DNA from: Candidatus Adiutrix sp.
GTDB taxonomy: Bacteria > Desulfobacterota > Desulfarculia > Adiutricales > Adiutricaceae
Assembly (NCBI GenBank): GCA_031273445.1
Contig: JAISRV010000144.1
Span: 1 to 6,550 of the forward strand
Length of the DNA: 6,550 bases
Direction of reading: 5' to 3'
The first letter of the stretch is position 1. Every line of letters begins with the position of its first letter. The notes beneath the pieces were generated by a model. The model searched no databases, was not told where the DNA came from, and saw nothing but the letters and a program-made list of their open reading frames with translations. This document shows positions 1-5,564 of the stretch, piece by piece. The translations under genes and the position numbers were made by a program.

Positions 1-1125
1 CTGGGCGCGGCGGCGGCCACCATAATGATGGCCCTCATCGCCAATCTGCCTTTCGCCGTGGCCCCGGGCATGGGCCTGAACGCCTTTTTCGTGGTGGCGG
101 CGACGGCCATGGGCTACACTTGGGAGCAGGCCCTGACCGCCGTTCTCTTCTCCGGCCTGCTTTTCGTTTTGCTGTCCGTCTCCCCGGCCCGGGAGAGGGT
201 GCTGCGTGAAGTGCCCCGGGCGCTCCAATGTGCGGTCTGCGCTGGGGTGGGCCTTATGATCGCCTCCATCGGCCTGACCAACAGCGGCGTGGTGGTCCAT
301 AGCGGCGGTTTTCCGGCCCTGGGCGATCTCAGCCAGGGCGCGCCGCGCCTGGCCGTCATCGGTCTTTTCGTGACGGCCGTGCTCCTGGCCCTGAAACTGC
401 GCTTCGCCATTCTGGGCGGCATCATCATCACCACCCTCATCGGCCTGCCCCTGGGGGCGACCGACGCCGGCGCCCTGAAGGGCGGCCTACTGAGCCTGCC
501 GCCGAGTCCGTGGCCCATCGTCTTCAAATTCGACTTTTCGGTTCTGGGTTCGCTCGACTTCTGGAGCGTCGTCGTCGCCTTTTTGTTTATGGAAGTGGTG
601 GACAGCCTGTCCGGGTTCCTGGGTCTCTTCGGCGTCATGGGGGAGGAAGGCGACCGCCATCGGCCCCGGATGGGCCGGGCCTTCATCGCCGATTCCCTGG
701 GCGTGGTGGTCGGCAGCCTCATCGGGCTTTCCCCCAACACCGCCTATGCCGAAAGCGGCTCCGGGGTGGCGGCCGGGGGGCGCACGGGCCTGACGGCTTT
801 AGTCGTGGCCGGCGCTTTTCTGGCGGCCATGTTCGCCGCGCCTCTGTTTCTTATGACGCCTTTCGCCGCCGTGGCCCCGGCCCTGGTCGTGGTGGGCTGG
901 CTGATGCTGGCCACAGTGACCCGCCTGGACTTCAAAGACGCGACCGAGGCCTTTCCGGCGGTCGCGGCCCTGGTTCTGATCGCCCTGACCTGGCGCATCT
1001 CCGACAGCCTGGGCCTGGCCTGGCTGCTCTACATGCTCATGAAAATCTGCGCCGGCCGGGGGCGGGAACTGACCGCCGCCGTCTGGGTGATCGGGCTCAT
1101 TTTCGCGGCCAACCTTGTGCTATAA
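1..1125 (+). CDS. NCS2 family purine permease, AzgA/PbuG type (5' partial)
   Basis: This is an inner-membrane transporter of the AzgA branch of NCS2, whose members take up hypoxanthine, guanine or adenine by proton symport. The frame is open from base 1, so the gene starts upstream; roughly the first 60 residues of a usual ~430-residue protein are missing. The visible 374 residues are almost wholly hydrophobic, with about ten membrane segments. Family signposts are APGMGLNAFF (about residues 21-30), the acidic helix motif around D201 (EVVDSLSG), RPRMGRAFIADS, and SPNTAYAESGSG (S244 onward, E252) followed by GGRTGLTA. AzgA proteins more often read ST-T-T where this one reads SPNT, so the exact base transported is uncertain. 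The gene ends with TAA at 1123-1125 and is followed by hairpins. The family call is firm; the substrate is inferred. Confidence 0.92.
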   Translation: MGAAAATIMMALIANLPFAVAPGMGLNAFFVVAATAMGYTWEQALTAVLFSGLLFVLLSVSPARERVLREVPRALQCAVCAGVGLMIASIGLTNSGVVVHSGGFPALGDLSQGAPRLAVIGLFVTAVLLALKLRFAILGGIIITTLIGLPLGATDAGALKGGLLSLPPSPWPIVFKFDFSVLGSLDFWSVVVAFLFMEVVDSLSGFLGLFGVMGEEGDRHRPRMGRAFIADSLGVVVGSLIGLSPNTAYAESGSGVAAGGRTGLTALVVAGAFLAAMFAAPLFLMTPFAAVAPALVVVGWLMLATVTRLDFKDATEAFPAVAALVLIALTWRISDSLGLAWLLYMLMKICAGRGRELTAAVWVIGLIFAANLVL

Positions 1126-1163
1126 TTGTAATAAGTTGGTCGGCTTGGCGGGGCGGGATCGCA

Positions 1164-1192
1164 GCCGGGCAAAAATGCGATTTTTGCCCGGC
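1164..1192. repeat. Perfect 12-bp-arm inverted repeat after the permease gene
   Basis: The arms GCCGGGCAAAAA (1164-1175) and TTTTTGCCCGGC (1181-1192) pair perfectly around a 5-nt loop TGCGA. The GC pairs are at the base and the A/T pairs at the loop, and no T-run follows the stem. It is therefore not a classical intrinsic terminator. It may protect the 3' end of the permease mRNA or be a small dispersed palindromic element. It lies 38 bp past the stop codon. Confidence 0.8.
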
Positions 1193-1215
1193 GCGCGAGT
1201 TTATCACCCTCTCCA

Positions 1216-1262
1216 CCAGTCGCTTCGGGCTGTCGCCCCTCTCCGGGGGGCGACTGGCTTTT
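1216..1262 (+). terminator. Terminator-like hairpin with a competing inner stem
   Basis: An 8-bp outer stem (CCAGTCGC at 1216-1223 with GCGACTGG at 1250-1257) is followed directly by CTTTT, as expected of an intrinsic terminator for the permease. A second 8-bp stem is possible (GTCGCCCC at 1232-1239 with GGGGCGAC at 1247-1254). It uses the same 3' strand, so the two folds exclude each other. The T-run is short, so this is a moderate call. Confidence 0.5.
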
Positions 1263-1346
1263 AAAAATGTTGGCCTACACCCGGGAACCGCCGACAGTCA
1301 GCCCCTGAAATGGCGGGGCGTAACGAACGGAACAAATGAGCGATGA

Positions 1347-1369
1347 GACAAAATCGTGTTGCTTTTGTC
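1347..1369. promoter_or_regulatory. Inverted repeat over a candidate -35 box (operator-like)
   Basis: GACAAAA (1347-1353) and TTTTGTC (1363-1369) form a perfect 7-bp inverted repeat with a 9-bp centre. The right arm overlaps the candidate -35 box at 1359-1364. That is where a repressor, possibly the small protein encoded downstream, would block transcription. The repeat is seen; the operator role is inferred. Confidence 0.35.
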
Positions 1370-1387
1370 CCCCTGTTCGCGTAAGAT
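1359..1387 (+). promoter_or_regulatory. Candidate sigma-70 promoter for the small-protein/nucleotidyltransferase pair
   Basis: TTGCTT (1359-1364) and TAAGAT (1382-1387) are separated by exactly 17 bp. Matches to consensus are 3/6 and 4/6. Transcription would start near 1394, about 30 nt before the ATG at 1424. No strong Shine-Dalgarno lies before that ATG. Spacing and position support the call; the boxes alone are weak. Confidence 0.4.
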
Positions 1388-1423
1388 GCGTTCATCAACA
1401 ATCGTAATAGCGTGTAGTTCGCC

Positions 1424-1651
1424 ATGCTTCATCGTCACCTCAACCATCAGCGCTTCACTCTCGCCGCCATCGACGACGTGATCTCACGCGGGCGGTGGAG
1501 CGACTGGGCTGAACTGCGCCGGGCCGCTTTGTCCGACCGTGCCCTGCTGGACAAGGTGGAGCGCGTGTGCCGTCCTTACGTTTCCGATCCCTACGCTCAA
1601 CGCCACCACTTCTGGATGCGCTATGCCGAAGAACACCGCGCCGCTACCTGA
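1424..1651 (+). CDS. Small conserved-looking protein, partner of a nucleotidyltransferase gene
   Basis: This encodes a 75-residue soluble, charged protein with no signal peptide or membrane segment. It appears mostly helical (TLAAIDDVISRGRWSDWAEL, then a segment rich in acidic and basic residues, then a YAQRHHFW stretch near the end). I do not recognise a named domain. The sequence style resembles small proteins encoded just before AbiEii/MNT-like nucleotidyltransferases, but I could not search for homologues. Its 3' end overlaps the downstream frame by 29 nt (1623-1651), which indicates translational coupling. A candidate promoter and an inverted repeat lie just upstream, and the ATG lacks a clear ribosome binding site. 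By analogy with toxin-antitoxin pairs it could be the antitoxin or regulator; that is inference. It appears intact while its partner is broken. Confidence 0.65.
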   Translation: MLHRHLNHQRFTLAAIDDVISRGRWSDWAELRRAALSDRALLDKVERVCRPYVSDPYAQRHHFWMRYAEEHRAAT

Positions 1652-1811
1652 CTGGGAACTCGTCTTGTCCTCTGCCGCACGGCTCCAGCGCATCCTGCCG
1701 GGCGCCGTGCTGGTCGGAGAAACTGCCTCGGCAATCTACGCGGAGCATCGTTTCTCGTGCGACGCCGACCATGTGTTAACCGATCTGCGCCATCGCTTCG
1801 ATGAACTCTGA
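1623..1811 (+). pseudogene. 3'-truncated nucleotidyltransferase (AbiEii/MNT-like) remnant
   Basis: The frame starts with ATG at 1623 inside the preceding gene and stops with TGA at 1809-1811 after 62 codons. The segment ARLQRILPGAVLVGETASAI, then HRFSCDADHVLTDLRHRFDE, reads like the N-terminal catalytic start of nucleotidyltransferase-fold proteins: a G-[GS]-T/S turn, then an S-x-D-x-D pair of metal-binding aspartates. Such proteins normally run to about 200 or more residues, so most of the fold is missing. The first motif reads VGET where a double glycine is usual. Nothing resembling the rest follows; the opposite-strand lemA ends 30 bp away. The remnant is very probably inactive. If intact it would have been the toxin or transferase half of a two-gene module. 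Family assignment is moderate, truncation is clear. Confidence 0.6.
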
Positions 1812-1840
1812 CGACTATGGAATTTAGGCCGCTCTTTTCA

Positions 1841-2446
1841 TCAAAAATCGACCGCCGGCGGCTCCGTTGCGGGGTTGCCCTCGTCCAGCCGCCAGTGTTC
1901 AGCCAGCCCGAAGCCGAAAAGTTCGGCGAAAAGGACGGCCGGAAACTTTTCCCGGGCTTCGTTATAAAACATGACCGCGTCGTTGTAAGCCTGGCGGGCG
2001 AAAGCGACGCGGTTTTCGGTCGAAGTCATTTCCTCCATCACGGCGGCGATGGCTTTGTCGGCCTTAAGGTCGGGGTAAGCTTCCATAGTGACCAGAAGGC
2101 GGCTCAGGGCGGAGGAAAGCTGGCCGTCGGCCTGAACCAGTTGCCCCAGGGCGCCCAACTGGGTCGGATCGCCGTTAAGGCTGATCTGGGCCGAAGCGGC
2201 TCTGGCCCTGGCCTCGGTGACGGCGCGCAGGGTGTCGGCTTCATGGCCCATATAGGCCCGGGCCGCCTGCACCAGGCGGGGAATGAGATCATAGCGGCGT
2301 TTAAGCTGCACATCTATCTGGGAAAAAGCGTTTTTAAAGCGGTTTTTCAGCGCGACCAGTTGGTTGTAGACAAACATGACCACCGCGCCGAGGGCCAGCA
2401 AAATGATCAAAAGAGCGAGAACCAGAAGAAGAAAAATGCTCATCAT
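1841..2446 (-). CDS. lemA: LemA family membrane-anchored protein
   Basis: This is a complete 201-residue LemA protein. One N-terminal membrane helix (about residues 4-26) is followed by a long helical domain. Family hallmarks are the QIDVQLKRRYDLIPRLV stretch (about 43-59; the family usually has IPNLV, here R57), AYPDLKA (123-129), TENRVAFARQAYNDAV (142-157) and the C-terminal LFGF segment, ending in VDF. Length and ends match the family. Its molecular role is not settled; LemA genes often sit beside TPM-domain or M48 peptidase genes, neither of which is here. Two consecutive ATG codons start the frame. GAGG (2452-2449) is 2 nt from the first and 5 nt from the second, so translation may begin at 2443. 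The gene lies 27 bp after the HTH-ImmA gene and is probably read with it. No clear terminator follows; it converges on the nucleotidyltransferase remnant. Confidence 0.93.
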   Translation of the reverse strand: MMSIFLLLVLALLIILLALGAVVMFVYNQLVALKNRFKNAFSQIDVQLKRRYDLIPRLVQAARAYMGHEADTLRAVTEARARAASAQISLNGDPTQLGALGQLVQADGQLSSALSRLLVTMEAYPDLKADKAIAAVMEEMTSTENRVAFARQAYNDAVMFYNEAREKFPAVLFAELFGFGLAEHWRLDEGNPATEPPAVDF

Positions 2447-2450
2447 CGCC

Positions 2451-2546
2451 TCACATGCCTTCCATAAGTTTTTTTATTTCCGCGCCGGATTTGATTTTGA
2501 CGATCCTCGCGTCATAGGCGGCGGCGCCAAAAAATCGCCGGCGAAC
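2451..2546 (-). pseudogene. Out-of-frame coding tail just before lemA (possible remnant)
   Basis: In a different frame from the HTH-ImmA gene, 31 codons run from after a TAA (2549-2547) to a TGA at 2453-2451, four nucleotides before the lemA ATG. The last 20 or so residues (YDARIVKIKSGAEIKKLMEG region) look like a natural amphipathic, lysine-rich protein C-terminus, and the 4-nt spacing to lemA is typical of an operon. I read it as the tail of a gene that once preceded lemA and was replaced by the HTH-ImmA gene. The family is not recognised, and chance is possible because the stretch is short. Confidence 0.3.
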
Positions 2547-3442
2547 TTATCCGCTCTCTTTTCTTCCGGCGCGTCCCTGTAATCATCGTAATTTATTAAA
2601 AAACTTTTCTTTTTATCCTCATGCAAGACATGCGCGGCTTCATGGAAAAAAGAAAACCAGAACCTGTCTTCGCCACGGCCTCTGATGGAAAGAATAATCA
2701 GGGGCTTATTCGGCGCGAGCCAGGTGGTCACCCCGTTCCAGGGAACTTTTTTCATCTCCGGCACATAGACCACCGCCACCCCGCATCCGGCGCAAAGCTT
2801 TTGCGCTTGCGCGGACGAAACTTCTATTTCTTCAACCGTCAAATGTCGTATCTTGCGCAAAACATCCCTGAACCGATTTTGGTCATACTCCCCGCAATCC
2901 AGCTGGGAAGCCAAAATCTGACCCTGCCGGATCCAGGCCGTGGCCGGCCCCAGGAGAGTTTCGGCTTTTTTGTCCTTCCTGGCCGCAAGATCAAGGTTTT
3001 TCCAAACCTCTTCCCAGGCGGATATGGAAGCCACTCCATAAAACTTCAAAACCTCGGTCAATTTGGCGTAGAGATCGGCCCCGGCTTTTATAGACAGACA
3101 GCCGCGCTTGACCAGCTCCGCGACCGGTATCGTCTTAAGCCAGCGCGCGGCCTCGGCCAAATGCTCCCGCTCGGCGGCACTGGCCAGATGATCCCGGTAA
3201 TTGGTCTCCAGGTTGTTCCAGAAATGAGCGGGCCGGCCTAAAACCTTTTCCAGCCTTATCGCCGTGAGCGGGGTCAGGCCCGCCTTGGCGGTCATAATCT
3301 CATTGACGGTTTTTTTGGACAAACCCGTCCGCGCCGCCAAATCCGTCTGAGACATATTCAGCGCGTCCAGGTAATCGGCGATGAGTTCGCCAGGCGTCAC
3401 TATGGCTTCAATATCAGGCGCATTTTTTAAAAATTCAGCCAT
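2474..3442 (-). CDS. HigA-type HTH regulator fused to ImmA/IrrE-type metallopeptidase, C-terminus truncated
   Basis: The 322-residue product begins with a HigA/XRE DNA-binding domain (about residues 15-80: TPGELIADYLDALNMSQTDL, then GLSKKTVNEI, then a segment ending HFWNNLE). A helical linker follows (about 85-200), then an ImmA/IrrE (PF06114-like) zinc peptidase domain. The HExxH motif is HEAAH at 267-271, and ADKFAGDFLAP at 297-307 is the usual box after it. Fused proteins of this type act as antitoxins or repressors whose peptidase part may cleave a partner regulator. Family members usually continue about 50 residues past the FLAP box; here only 15 unrelated residues (PPMTRG...ARK) remain, so the 3' end has been lost. 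No HigB-like toxin gene is present in the 121 bp upstream. GGAGG (3449-3453) sits 6 nt before the ATG. Base composition is more A/T-rich than in neighbouring gspE. Fold call firm; activity doubtful. Confidence 0.85.
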   Translation of the reverse strand: MAEFLKNAPDIEAIVTPGELIADYLDALNMSQTDLAARTGLSKKTVNEIMTAKAGLTPLTAIRLEKVLGRPAHFWNNLETNYRDHLASAAEREHLAEAARWLKTIPVAELVKRGCLSIKAGADLYAKLTEVLKFYGVASISAWEEVWKNLDLAARKDKKAETLLGPATAWIRQGQILASQLDCGEYDQNRFRDVLRKIRHLTVEEIEVSSAQAQKLCAGCGVAVVYVPEMKKVPWNGVTTWLAPNKPLIILSIRGRGEDRFWFSFFHEAAHVLHEDKKKSFLINYDDYRDAPEEKRADKFAGDFLAPPPMTRGSSKSNPARK

Positions 3443-3448
3443 GGGTGT

Positions 3449-3453
3449 CCTCC
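3449..3453 (-). promoter_or_regulatory. Shine-Dalgarno of the HTH-ImmA gene
   Basis: GGAGG on the minus strand lies 6 nt before the ATG at 3442-3440. It fixes this start and shows that expression signals at the 5' end are intact even though the 3' end of the gene is lost. No convincing -35/-10 pair is visible in the upstream gap. Confidence 0.75.
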
Positions 3454-3498
3454 ACTCCCAAGATGGTTACGCGCGTGACCGAACTCCAATGTTTCTTT

Positions 3499-3522
3499 AT
3501 TTCAATCCACGCTCCCAGCGAC
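3499..3522 (-). CRISPR. Single degenerate type I-C (Dvulg-like) CRISPR repeat relic
   Basis: Read on the minus strand, the 24 nt are GTCGCT followed by GGGAGCGTGGATTGAAAT. Type I-C repeats are about 32 nt: GTCGC at the start, a GC-rich hairpin, and GCGTGGATTGAAAC at the end. This copy keeps both ends, lacks about 8 nt of the central hairpin, and has T for the final C. No second repeat appears at one spacer length on either side, and no cas gene is in the window. It is therefore a relic, not an array. It lies 57 bp upstream of the HTH-ImmA start and 42 bp past the gspE stop. Confidence 0.55.
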
Positions 3523-3563
3523 TGACAGGGCAACCGCCTTCGCCCCTACAAAGGCTGGATTCC

Positions 3564-5381
3564 TCATTCATCCGAAGCGGTCACCCGCATGACCTCTTCA
3601 ATGGTGGTTATGCCCGACAGCATCAGGTCCAGAGCGTTCTCCCGCAAAGTGATCATGCCCTCGCGGCGGGCCTGGAGCTTCAATTCGGCGGCGGTGACGC
3701 CGTCTTTGAGGGCCATCTGCTGGATGGTTTCGCTCATGGGCATGACCTCCACCGTGGCCGCGCGCCCCAGGTAGCCGGTGTTGCGGCACATTTCGCAGCC
3801 GCGCCCGCGCTTTAGCGACAGGTCCCCCTGGGTGATGAAGCCCAGTTCCAGGGCGGCCGCCTCGGTCAGGACGAATTCGTCGACGCAGTATTTGCAGATG
3901 CGCCGCACCAGTCGCTGGGCCATGATGCCGACCACGGTCGAAGAGACGAGAAAGGGCTCCAGGCCGAGGTCGATGAGGCGCGTCACCGCCGAGGGGGCGT
4001 CGTTGGTGTGGAGGGTCGAGAGCACCAGATGGCCGGTCAGGGCGGCCTGGATGGCGTTTTCGGCCGTTTCATGGTCGCGCATCTCGCCGATCATGATGAT
4101 GTCGGGGTCCTGGCGCAGGATGTTGCGGATGATGCTGCCGAAGGTGATGCCGATTTTGGGCTGAACGGCGATCTGGTTGAACTCTTCATGGATCATTTCG
4201 ATGGGGTCTTCCACGGTCGTGACGTTGACCGAAGGGGTGGCCAACTGACGCAGGGTGGAATAGAGGGTGGTGGTTTTGCCGCTGCCGGTGGGGCCGGTGA
4301 CCAGAATGATGCCGTGGGGCTGCGCGGTGAACTGGTTCCACTTGGCCAGATCGGCCTGGTTGAAAAACATGTCTTCGAGACGCATGAACAGGGCTTCCGG
4401 GTCCAGAATGCGCATGACCACTTTTTCGCCGAAGGCCACCGGCACGGTGGAGACGCGCACTTCCGCCTCGCCGGCGCGGCCGGCTATTTTGATGCGGCCG
4501 TCCTGGGGGCGGCGTTTTTCGGCTATGTCCAGGCGCGAGATGGTTTTGATGCGCGAAACCACCGCCGGATGCAGCACCTTGGGCAGGTGGTGGATGTCGT
4601 GCAGCACGCCGTCATGGCGCATGCGCACCAGAAGGTCGTTGCGCTTGGGTTCGATATGGATGTCGGAAGCGCGGTTGTTGAGGCCTTCGGTCAGAAGATA
4701 GCCGACGAGGTTTTTGATGTGCTGATCGTCTTCGCCTATTTCCGAAGCGCTCTTAAGCTTGACGAACTGCTCCAGATTGCCCAGGTCCATCGGCGAGCCG
4801 CCGGCATACATATGCTCGGCCCCGGCCACGGAGCCCTGAAAGGCGTATATCTCCTGAAGGAGCTTTTTCAGCAGGCCGTCGGGCACGATGACCGGCTTGA
4901 TGGGATAGCTGGCCACCCGGCGGACGTCTTCCAAAATGGTCTGGTAAAACGGGTGGCGCACGGCCACTTCCAGCTGCTTTTCCGCCAGCCCCAGAGGCAG
5001 CACCAGATGGCGGGCGGCGAAGGAGTGGGGCAGGATGCTGGTGACCAGCTCCAGGTCGAGATCGCGCTGCTCCACGCGCCGGTATTCCAGCCCGGCTTCG
5101 GCGGCCATCAGGCGCGCCAGCGCGTCGTCGCCGATGATGCGCCCGGCCGTATCGCCCGGCACCGGCAGTTTCAGGCCGATGACGTATTCGAGAGGGTCGG
5201 AGGAAGTCTCCGGCTTGACCGCGCCGCCGGCGCCTTTGCCCCCGCCGCGGGCCCTGGCCCGGACGCTGATGGACTCAAGGTAGGAAGCTTTGATGCCCCG
5301 GGCCTGCTCCTGGCCGATCCACCCGTTGTGCAGCAACAGGTCCAAAAGATATTCTATGGTGAATTTAGAGTATTTGGTCAA
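3564..5381 (-). CDS. gspE: GspE/PilB-family secretion or pilus assembly ATPase, GspE-like
   Basis: This is a cytoplasmic hexameric ATPase that powers pseudopilus (type II secretion) or pilus assembly. With the TTG start at 5381 it has 605 residues. An N-terminal helical region and Gly-rich linker (1-65) lead to an MshEN/T2SSE_N domain (about 88-180) and the catalytic domain. The core is complete: Walker A GPTGSGKTTT (363-372), Asp box VTTVEDPIE (387-395), Walker B region QDPDIIMIGEMRD (424-436), His box TGHLVLSTLHTND (449-461), and a zinc tetracysteine C496/C499/C529/C532. The RLVR-type segment after LVSSTVVGIMAQ resembles GspE more than PilB. GGGGAG 7 nt before TTG supports this start. An extension to an ATG at 5642 would be 87 residues of repeats and is rejected. 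No gspF, gspD or pil genes adjoin it; glnS is upstream on the same strand. Confidence 0.88.
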   Translation of the reverse strand: MTKYSKFTIEYLLDLLLHNGWIGQEQARGIKASYLESISVRARARGGGKGAGGAVKPETSSDPLEYVIGLKLPVPGDTAGRIIGDDALARLMAAEAGLEYRRVEQRDLDLELVTSILPHSFAARHLVLPLGLAEKQLEVAVRHPFYQTILEDVRRVASYPIKPVIVPDGLLKKLLQEIYAFQGSVAGAEHMYAGGSPMDLGNLEQFVKLKSASEIGEDDQHIKNLVGYLLTEGLNNRASDIHIEPKRNDLLVRMRHDGVLHDIHHLPKVLHPAVVSRIKTISRLDIAEKRRPQDGRIKIAGRAGEAEVRVSTVPVAFGEKVVMRILDPEALFMRLEDMFFNQADLAKWNQFTAQPHGIILVTGPTGSGKTTTLYSTLRQLATPSVNVTTVEDPIEMIHEEFNQIAVQPKIGITFGSIIRNILRQDPDIIMIGEMRDHETAENAIQAALTGHLVLSTLHTNDAPSAVTRLIDLGLEPFLVSSTVVGIMAQRLVRRICKYCVDEFVLTEAAALELGFITQGDLSLKRGRGCEMCRNTGYLGRAATVEVMPMSETIQQMALKDGVTAAELKLQARREGMITLRENALDLMLSGITTIEEVMRVTASDE

Positions 5382-5388
5382 ATTGCTT

Positions 5389-5394
5389 CTCCCC
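5389..5394 (-). promoter_or_regulatory. Shine-Dalgarno that decides the TTG start of gspE
   Basis: GGGGAG on the minus strand is separated by 7 nt from TTG (5381-5379). Downstream of TTG the protein immediately looks like a GspE N-terminus (TKYSKFTIEYLLDLL). Upstream it is repeat-derived Ala/Arg/Gly/Glu sequence. No ATG lies in frame between the repeats and this TTG. Confidence 0.7.
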
Positions 5395-5404
5395 GCGCGG
5401 GCAA

Positions 5405-5417
5405 CGGGCAGCGCCCG
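5405..5417. repeat. Short hairpin, 5-bp arms, 3-nt loop
   Basis: CGGGC (5405-5409), loop AGC, GCCCG (5413-5417). It is the hairpin nearest the gspE start, about 24 nt upstream of the TTG, and overlaps the first 42-bp repeat unit. Confidence 0.6.
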
Positions 5418-5501
5418 CTCAGCCCGCGCCTCTTCCAAGCCGGGGCGCGGCAGCGCCCGCTCAGCCCGCGCTTCTTCCAAGCTGGGGCGCGGCAGCGCCC
5501 C
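5407..5501. repeat. 42-bp tandem repeat, about 2.3 copies
   Basis: The units at 5407-5448 and 5449-5490 differ by about two C/T changes, and a third partial copy begins at 5491 (GGCAGCGCCC). The period is 42 bp (14 codons), so on the minus strand it reads as the peptide repeat ERALPRPxLEEARA. I interpret it as untranslated leader DNA because the well-supported gspE start is downstream. Each unit junction carries a GC-rich hairpin. Confidence 0.85.
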
Positions 5502-5504
5502 AGC
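5481..5504. repeat. GC-rich hairpin, 10-bp arms, 4-nt loop
   Basis: GCTGGGGCGC (5481-5490), loop GGCA, GCGCCCCAGC (5495-5504) form a perfect stem. A shorter version (6-bp arms, same GGCA loop) occurs at the preceding unit junction, 5443-5458. This strong stem lies in the transcribed leader of gspE. Confidence 0.8.
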
Positions 5505-5523
5505 CGACCAAGCCCAACAGCCA

Positions 5524-5538
5524 GGAGGCGCAGCCTCC
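5524..5538. repeat. 15-nt hairpin, 6-bp arms, GCA loop
   Basis: GGAGGC (5524-5529), loop GCA, GCCTCC (5533-5538). It has the same architecture (6-3-6, with GC closing pairs) as the hairpin at 5630-5644, suggesting a family of tiny palindromic elements. Confidence 0.7.
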
Positions 5539-5564
5539 GCCCGACCCGCAGCCTCCGCCCGACC
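5530..5564. repeat. 18-bp direct repeat, two copies
   Basis: GCAGCCTCCGCCCGACC occurs at 5530-5546 and again at 5548-5564, a period of 18 bp. The first copy overlaps the loop and right arm of the hairpin at 5524-5538, so it may have arisen by slippage on that structure. Confidence 0.8.

Noticed and set aside
1300..1340. Possible integron attC-like core near CGTAACGAACGG
   Set aside because: No matching partner core (GTTRRRY) in the right arrangement and no long imperfect palindrome typical of attC.
510..1346. Plus-strand frame overlapping the permease and running into the intergenic region
   Set aside because: It is Arg/Gly/Pro-rich, a shifted reading of the permease, and crosses two hairpins.
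1817..2467. Plus-strand open frame opposite lemA
   Set aside because: It mirrors a complete LemA protein on the minus strand and shows no protein-like features of its own.
1842..2543. Imperfect direct repeat flanking lemA (1842-1860 and 2528-2543)
   Set aside because: The copies share an A-run and GCCGGCG but differ by a 4-nt insertion and an extra A. Both fall where coding for VDF and GDF forces similar bases, so chance is the simpler reading.
3443..3563. Search for a HigB-like toxin gene before the HTH-ImmA gene
   Set aside because: The 121-bp gap is too short and contains no coding frame with toxin features.
3533..3563. Terminator after gspE
   Set aside because: Only a 5-bp stem (GCCTT/AAGGC) with a 10-nt loop and no T-run is present, which is too weak to call.
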